A stretch of 36,598 nucleotides of DNA from Hydrogenophaga sp. (GTDB taxonomy: Bacteria; Pseudomonadota; Gammaproteobacteria; Burkholderiales; Burkholderiaceae_C), in assembly GCF_026125825.1 (NCBI RefSeq), contig NZ_JAHCKK010000046.1:1-36598 (forward strand), in the 5' to 3' direction. The position numbers were made by a program, and so were the translations under genes. Of this stretch, positions 33,737-36,598 are shown piece after piece. Each line of letters starts with the position of its first letter. Positions within the stretch are counted from its first letter, which is position 1. Under the pieces are notes generated by a model, which saw nothing but the letters and a program-made list of their open reading frames with translations, had not been told where the DNA came from and did not search any database.

Positions 33737-34105
33737 TCAGCCCAGGAAGAAATCCATGGGAATCAACTCGATGCCCCAGCCACCCTCTTCACCCAGGGTC
33801 GCCGCCGGGTGCATGGAAGCCAGGCGCAGCGCTTCGTCTCGGGTCGCCGCCTCGATGATGAACAGACCCCCCACCATCTCCTTGGCCTCGGTGTAGGGCC
33901 CGTCCGTGATCTGCGGCTTGCCGCCGCGCGGGCGCAGCGACACCCAGTCCTTCGGCTCGGCCAGCGACGCCGATACCACCATCTTTCCAGTGGCGCGCAT
34001 CTTCTCGTCCAGCGCCGGGCACTGGCTCACCAGGGCCTGCACATCGTCGGGCGCCATGGCGGCGAACTTGGCGGGGTTGTAGTAGGCAAGACCGAGGTAC
34101 TTCAT
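33737..34105 (-). CDS. YCII-related (YciI-like/DGPF) domain protein
   Basis: 122 residues. It shows the family pattern: MKYLGLAYYNPAKF, a middle strand 'VSASLAEPKDWVSLRPRGG' and, diagnostically, ITDGPYTEAKEMVGGLFIIEAATRDEAL, which is the DGPF/YCII block (DGP followed by 'E-x-K-E-x-x-G-G'). A ferredoxin-like fold is expected. Paralogues often accompany extracytoplasmic sigma factors, but none is here; function unknown. ATG 34105 is preferred to 34117 because GGAG lies 6 bp upstream. The gap of 289 bp to mutS carries only the DnaA-like 9-mers. Confidence 0.85.
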   Translation of the reverse strand: MKYLGLAYYNPAKFAAMAPDDVQALVSQCPALDEKMRATGKMVVSASLAEPKDWVSLRPRGGKPQITDGPYTEAKEMVGGLFIIEAATRDEALRLASMHPAATLGEEGGWGIELIPMDFFLG

Positions 34106-34195
34106 GGGCAACTCCATTGAGGGGGTGACGGGGGCATGCCTTCACGACGAAGCGGGCCCCCGGCCATCGACAACCGAACCGCAAAAACCGCCCCG

Positions 34196-34756
34196 TTATC
34201 CCGCCAGCGGCAGCACATACCCCGTGCCCAGCAAAGTGCGGCCCGACAGCAGCGCGAACTTCGTGCCGCCCTGGAGCTGCGCCAGCGCCAGCTCCGGCCG
34301 CAGAAACTGCACCTCCAGCGTGCAAGGCACCTCGGGCACCGGCTCCCCATCGGTGGGCACGGCCAGCCGCGTGGTGAACCCCTCGGAGCCCACCACCAGC
34401 GCCCCGTCGAAATACCCCGCGCGGATCGGCCGGCTCTGCCGTGGCGTGTCTGCCGCGAGCAAGGTGAGTTCGATCCGGGCGTCCGGCCTGAACACCGTGC
34501 CCGCCGCGAAACCCTGCGGCTGGTGCTTCGGCGCCTTCGCCCGCTGGATCAGCCAACCGATGATGTTGCCGATGATCGGCAGCCACAGCACCATCAGCAC
34601 CGAACCCAGATCGCGCGCCAGCGAAGGCTGAGGCGCCAGCCAGCGCACCACCCCGCCAATCAGCGCGAGCACCAGCATCATCACCGTGATGATCTGCCGC
34701 CGCCTGGAAATGGAAGACGAAGGAGGGGAAGAGGGGGAAGAAGAAGGTTGTGTCAT
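34196..34756 (-). CDS. Small membrane protein, function unknown
   Basis: 186 residues starting MTQPSSSPSSPPSSSISRRRQ. After a Ser/Pro-rich head come two membrane helices at about 22-40 (IITVMMLVLALIGGVVRWL) and 50-70 (LGSVLMVLWLPIIGNIIGWLIQ), then a soluble C-terminal domain (FRPDARIELTLLAADTP, EVPCTLEVQFLRPELALAQLQGGTKFALLSG) that looks like a small beta-rich module. I do not recognise a family. Start ATG 34756 is chosen as the Met before the low-complexity head; a frame extension upstream is not convincing. Confidence 0.68.
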   Translation of the reverse strand: MTQPSSSPSSPPSSSISRRRQIITVMMLVLALIGGVVRWLAPQPSLARDLGSVLMVLWLPIIGNIIGWLIQRAKAPKHQPQGFAAGTVFRPDARIELTLLAADTPRQSRPIRAGYFDGALVVGSEGFTTRLAVPTDGEPVPEVPCTLEVQFLRPELALAQLQGGTKFALLSGRTLLGTGYVLPLAG

Positions 34757-34885
34757 GGTGGTGCAGGATACGGCTTGCCGCGCATCCTGCCCACCGCGGC
34801 GGATCAGACGCCATGCCGCCTGCACAGGCGCCGTCTGGGCCTGCCGCGCCACGTCATGGCGTGTGGGCCCCCCATCCGGCGAACT

Positions 34886-35089
34886 TCATGAGGTCAGCTT
34901 TTCATCGCTCAGGCCCAGCTCGCGCAGCACCGCGAGGCGGCAGAGGCTGGCCATGGAGCGGTGTTCGAGCCGGGCCCGCTCCTTCACATGCTCCAGCTCC
35001 AACGGCGTGAGACGCAGCGCAATGGGGCGCGAACTGTTGACCCCGTTGGGCACGCGTTTGCGAGACGAAGAGACAGCGAACGTGGACAT
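34886..35089 (-). CDS. Small ribbon-helix-helix-like protein
   Basis: 67 residues. After a basic head (SSSRKRVPNG) the core reads RPIALRLTPLELEHVKERARLEHRSMASLCRLAVLREL, which fits a beta strand and two helices of a ribbon-helix-helix DNA-binding fold. This suggests a small transcription factor or antitoxin. The start is ATG 35089, with AGGAG about 10 bp upstream; a TTG at 35095 is also possible. It is divergent from the XRE regulator gene, and the shared control region contains spaced GAGTA repeats. Confidence 0.65.
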   Translation of the reverse strand: MSTFAVSSSRKRVPNGVNSSRPIALRLTPLELEHVKERARLEHRSMASLCRLAVLRELGLSDEKLTS

Positions 35090-35122
35090 GGACAAAGTGC
35101 TCCTTTCCCTGGGCTAGCATTG

Positions 35123-35202
35123 AGTAACGGAAAAATACACAACAAGTACTTTTTGAGTACATGTTTATTCCATCATATCCTAGCTGTGGCAAAAATGAGT
35201 AC
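35123..35202. promoter_or_regulatory. Phased GAGTA(C) repeats in the RHH/XRE control region
   Basis: AGTAA at 35123 and AGTAC at 35145, 35156 and 35198 are spaced 22, 11 and 42 bp apart, near multiples of a helical turn. AGTACT at 35145-35150 is a palindrome. One copy overlaps the -35 region of the XRE gene promoter, another the XRE start codon. This looks like an operator array for one of the two small regulators. Confidence 0.45.
35153..35181 (+). promoter_or_regulatory. Promoter of the XRE regulator gene
   Basis: TTGAGT (35153-35158) and TATCCT (35176-35181) are separated by 17 bp, fitting a sigma-70 promoter. Transcription would begin near 35188, leaving only about 7 nt before the ATG at 35195. 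With no Shine-Dalgarno seen, the mRNA may be nearly leaderless, as for phage-repressor genes such as lambda cI. Confidence 0.5.
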
Positions 35203-35590
35203 TTTCTTGGAGCGGTTTTTGGAGGAAAGGCGTCGGCTCCAACTGAATCAGCAAGAGCTTGCCGACGCCGTCGGTATCTCAAAGCGCTCGATCGGGAACT
35301 ACGAGCGTGGCGAACGCAATCCCGATGCGGAAGTGCTCGTCAAGCTGGGCGAGGTTGGCATGAACGTGTGCTACCTCCTGACTGGCAAGCGCATCTCAAC
35401 AAGACTGGGCCTGGAGCCAATGCAACGCGCGGTACTTGATGATTTCGATCGCTGCACGCATGAGATGCAGATCGAAGCTGTGAGGTACATGGCGCTCCTA
35501 GCTGAGGGCACCGTTCCTTCTGCGCCTTCCAACCAGATTCACAAGCCTCGGAAGAGAGAAACCGAAGCCAAACGCCAGAAGAGCCGCTAA
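35195..35590 (+). CDS. XRE-family helix-turn-helix regulator
   Basis: 131 residues. The N-terminal domain LERFLEERRRLQLNQQELADAVGISKRSIGNYERGERNP is a cro/C1-type helix-turn-helix with the recognition helix SKRSIGNYE. A middle part (DAEVLVKLGEVGMNVCYLLTGKR) continues the HTH_3 fold, as seen in phage-type repressors, and the C-terminus is helical and basic. No protease or peptidase domain is seen, so it is not a LexA-like repressor. The start is ATG 35195, nearly leaderless. It is divergent from the RHH-like gene. A 7-bp hairpin with a pyrimidine tail follows 24 bp after its stop. Confidence 0.85.
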   Translation: MSTFLERFLEERRRLQLNQQELADAVGISKRSIGNYERGERNPDAEVLVKLGEVGMNVCYLLTGKRISTRLGLEPMQRAVLDDFDRCTHEMQIEAVRYMALLAEGTVPSAPSNQIHKPRKRETEAKRQKSR

Positions 35591-36166
35591 CCATCGATGC
35601 AGAAGCAAGAGCTGAAAGGCACAGTCGGAGCCTTTCCTTCTTCGCTATGACATCGGGCAGAGAACCGTGAGACTGCTTTAGACCGGGTGCAGTCGGCCGC
35701 ACTTGCGTTGCGAGCGTGCGATCTTTGCCACATTGCAGACGTTGCGGCATGCGCTGCCGGAGACCCAACTGCTGGCAAACTATGGGGCACGGCTAGACTT
35801 CGGCATTCGGCCAATCGCGCTCGCTCGCCCCGCCTATCAGTCAATGACCGGTGTCGGGGACCTCTGTCATTCGCGCGACCCGACCCGACCGGCCGCACCC
35901 AGTCTGAAGCTGCCTTCCAAACATCAAGGGCGGCTGTGCAGCGATAGCTGCCGAAGCAGGCCGATTCTGAGCTCACGCTACCCATTGAAGACCGGACGTT
36001 CGCCGCAGGACGCTTGGTGGAGGCATGACGATGGTTGAATCCTTGTATGGGCGTTCGCCACACCGCTGTCAGATGCGAAATCGCCACTCCTCTCAACGAC
36101 GCCCCACCCATGTATCGCTCCGGCATGAGGCTAAAAACGTTGGCCACAGCCGCATTTGCTGCGTCA
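35591..36166. other. Gene-free interval with unusual sequence
   Basis: Apart from the weak hairpin at 35614-35636, I see no supportable gene in these 576 bp. Several frames stay open for 80-200 codons but encode Ser/Arg/Ala-rich strings without domain logic or ribosome-binding sites. Base composition is more even than in the core genes. The block around 35840-36050 resembles the non-coding, decayed sequences often found between accessory genes in soil betaproteobacteria, but I cannot name it. Confidence 0.5.
35614..35636 (+). terminator. Weak hairpin downstream of the XRE gene
   Basis: GAAAGGC (35614-35620) pairs with GCCTTTC (35630-35636) around a 9-base loop and is followed by CTTCTTCG. 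It is positioned 24 bp after the stop codon. A short stem, a long loop and no pure T-tract make termination plausible but uncertain. Confidence 0.35.
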
Positions 36167-36598
36167 TTACTCGAGAGAGAAGAACTTTTCAGCAAACTCT
36201 TCAACGCTCATCATTGGTGTGGTGCGGTGGATGGCGCGATGGCAACTAGGGCACAGAACGGCTAAATCTTTCATGAACGTCTTGGTCGGTGCCTCCAGTT
36301 CCGAGAGGGGGACTTTGTGATGGACTTCCCATATGGCAGCGTTTAATCCGGGATACTTGAGCGCTGAATATGATCCGCACGCCTCACACTCCAACCCGTC
36401 CTCTGTCATCGCCAATCGACGCTTTTCGTCAGCTAACGAGGGATTGCGTTCGTGCCGCAGGTGAGAAATGAGCTTTTTCTGCCCTTCAATCGCCCCGGCG
36501 TCGACGTCCGGTCCAAGCGTCGGCCCCAGCCCCGCAACAAAGTTCGCAAGCTCGAACGGCATAACTTCCTGTCGCAGCTTCTCCCACGCCGCCCGATT
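36167..36598 (-). CDS. HNH endonuclease domain protein (N-terminus beyond window edge)
   Basis: The frame is open to the right edge (144 codons visible, stop at 36167), so the true start lies outside the window unless ATG 36562 is used. The C-terminal HNH domain is intact: CEACGSYSAL (first zinc-binding C-x-x-C), WEVHHKVPLSEL with the catalytic HH, then LAVLCPSCHRAIHR with the second C-x-x-C and the final histidine. This architecture occurs in McrA-like restriction enzymes and other HNH nucleases. The visible upstream part (WEKLRQEV, VAGLGPTLGPDVDAGAIEGQKKLISHL) could be a helical specificity or linker region. The 28-bp spacing and order suggest an accessory or defence context. Confidence 0.75.
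   Translation of the reverse strand, partial: NRAAWEKLRQEVMPFELANFVAGLGPTLGPDVDAGAIEGQKKLISHLRHERNPSLADEKRRLAMTEDGLECEACGSYSALKYPGLNAAIWEVHHKVPLSELEAPTKTFMKDLAVLCPSCHRAIHRTTPMMSVEEFAEKFFSLE

Noticed and set aside
35587-36204. A 205-codon minus-strand open frame in the gap before the HNH gene
   Set aside because: Ser/Arg/Ala-rich composition, no domain, no Shine-Dalgarno, and overlap with the HNH gene's end.

Overview
This window is a high-GC chromosomal segment from what is most likely a betaproteobacterium of the order Burkholderiales, probably Comamonadaceae (Hydrogenophaga/Acidovorax-like). That placement is inferred from base composition, gene families and the style of the intergenic hairpins; no rRNA or marker tree was available. 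Genes are tightly packed on both strands. Apart from the two ends and one insert-like stretch near 8.7-11.0 kb, the content looks like ordinary core and housekeeping genome.

Layout. 1-9 kb: the tail of a dienelactone-hydrolase-like gene, an SRPBCC protein, the circularly permuted ribosome-assembly GTPase YlqF/RbgA, a flavodoxin-fold oxidoreductase, a DUF427 protein paired with a 46-residue basic protein, a DsbC/thioredoxin-like lipoprotein, an RcnB-like periplasmic protein with a clear terminator, a TerB-like protein, a DUF938 methyltransferase, a membrane protein with a degenerate GGDEF domain, a DTW-domain tRNA-modifying enzyme and pyroglutamyl peptidase. 8.7-11 kb: a GIY-YIG-like small protein divergent from a NERD-nuclease/SF1-helicase fusion; this pair has a visibly more A/T-rich composition. 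11-18 kb: a small membrane protein and glnS, a multi-pass membrane protein, a choice-of-anchor-I lipoprotein preceded by a Pho-box-like triple repeat, a DUF924 protein, and a tyrosine/proline-repeat secreted protein.

18-24.3 kb is a complete histidine-utilisation locus. The catabolic genes lie on the minus strand in the order hutU, hutH, hutI, hutG, and the GntR-type repressor hutC is divergent on the plus strand. Histidine is converted to urocanate (HutH), imidazolone propionate (HutU), formiminoglutamate (HutI), and glutamate plus formamide (HutG). The hutU-hutC gap carries a TATAAT promoter flanked by TGTACAT/TGTATATACA palindromes, the expected operator for HutC. No hutF, hutD or transporter lies in the window.

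24.3-34 kb, all minus strand: a LytS/LytR-type two-component pair preceded by two small membrane-protein genes; an orphan double-PAS membrane histidine kinase; an alpha/beta hydrolase; an Anbu-type proteasome-like peptidase whose start codon overlaps the stop of mutS; and mutS itself. mutS, anbu, hydrolase and perhaps the kinase gene read as one transcription unit. 33.7-36.6 kb: a YciI-family protein, a small membrane protein, a ribbon-helix-helix-like regulator divergent from an XRE repressor over a short control region with phased GAGTA repeats, a roughly 575-bp gene-free stretch of unusual composition, and an HNH endonuclease cut by the window edge. The right end therefore looks like the border of an accessory region.

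I found no CRISPR array, tRNA, rRNA, insertion sequence or prophage, and nothing I could defend as a wholly new system. The best leads are the NERD-helicase insert, the Anbu gene coupled to mutS, the Pho-box-like site, and the XRE/RHH/HNH edge.
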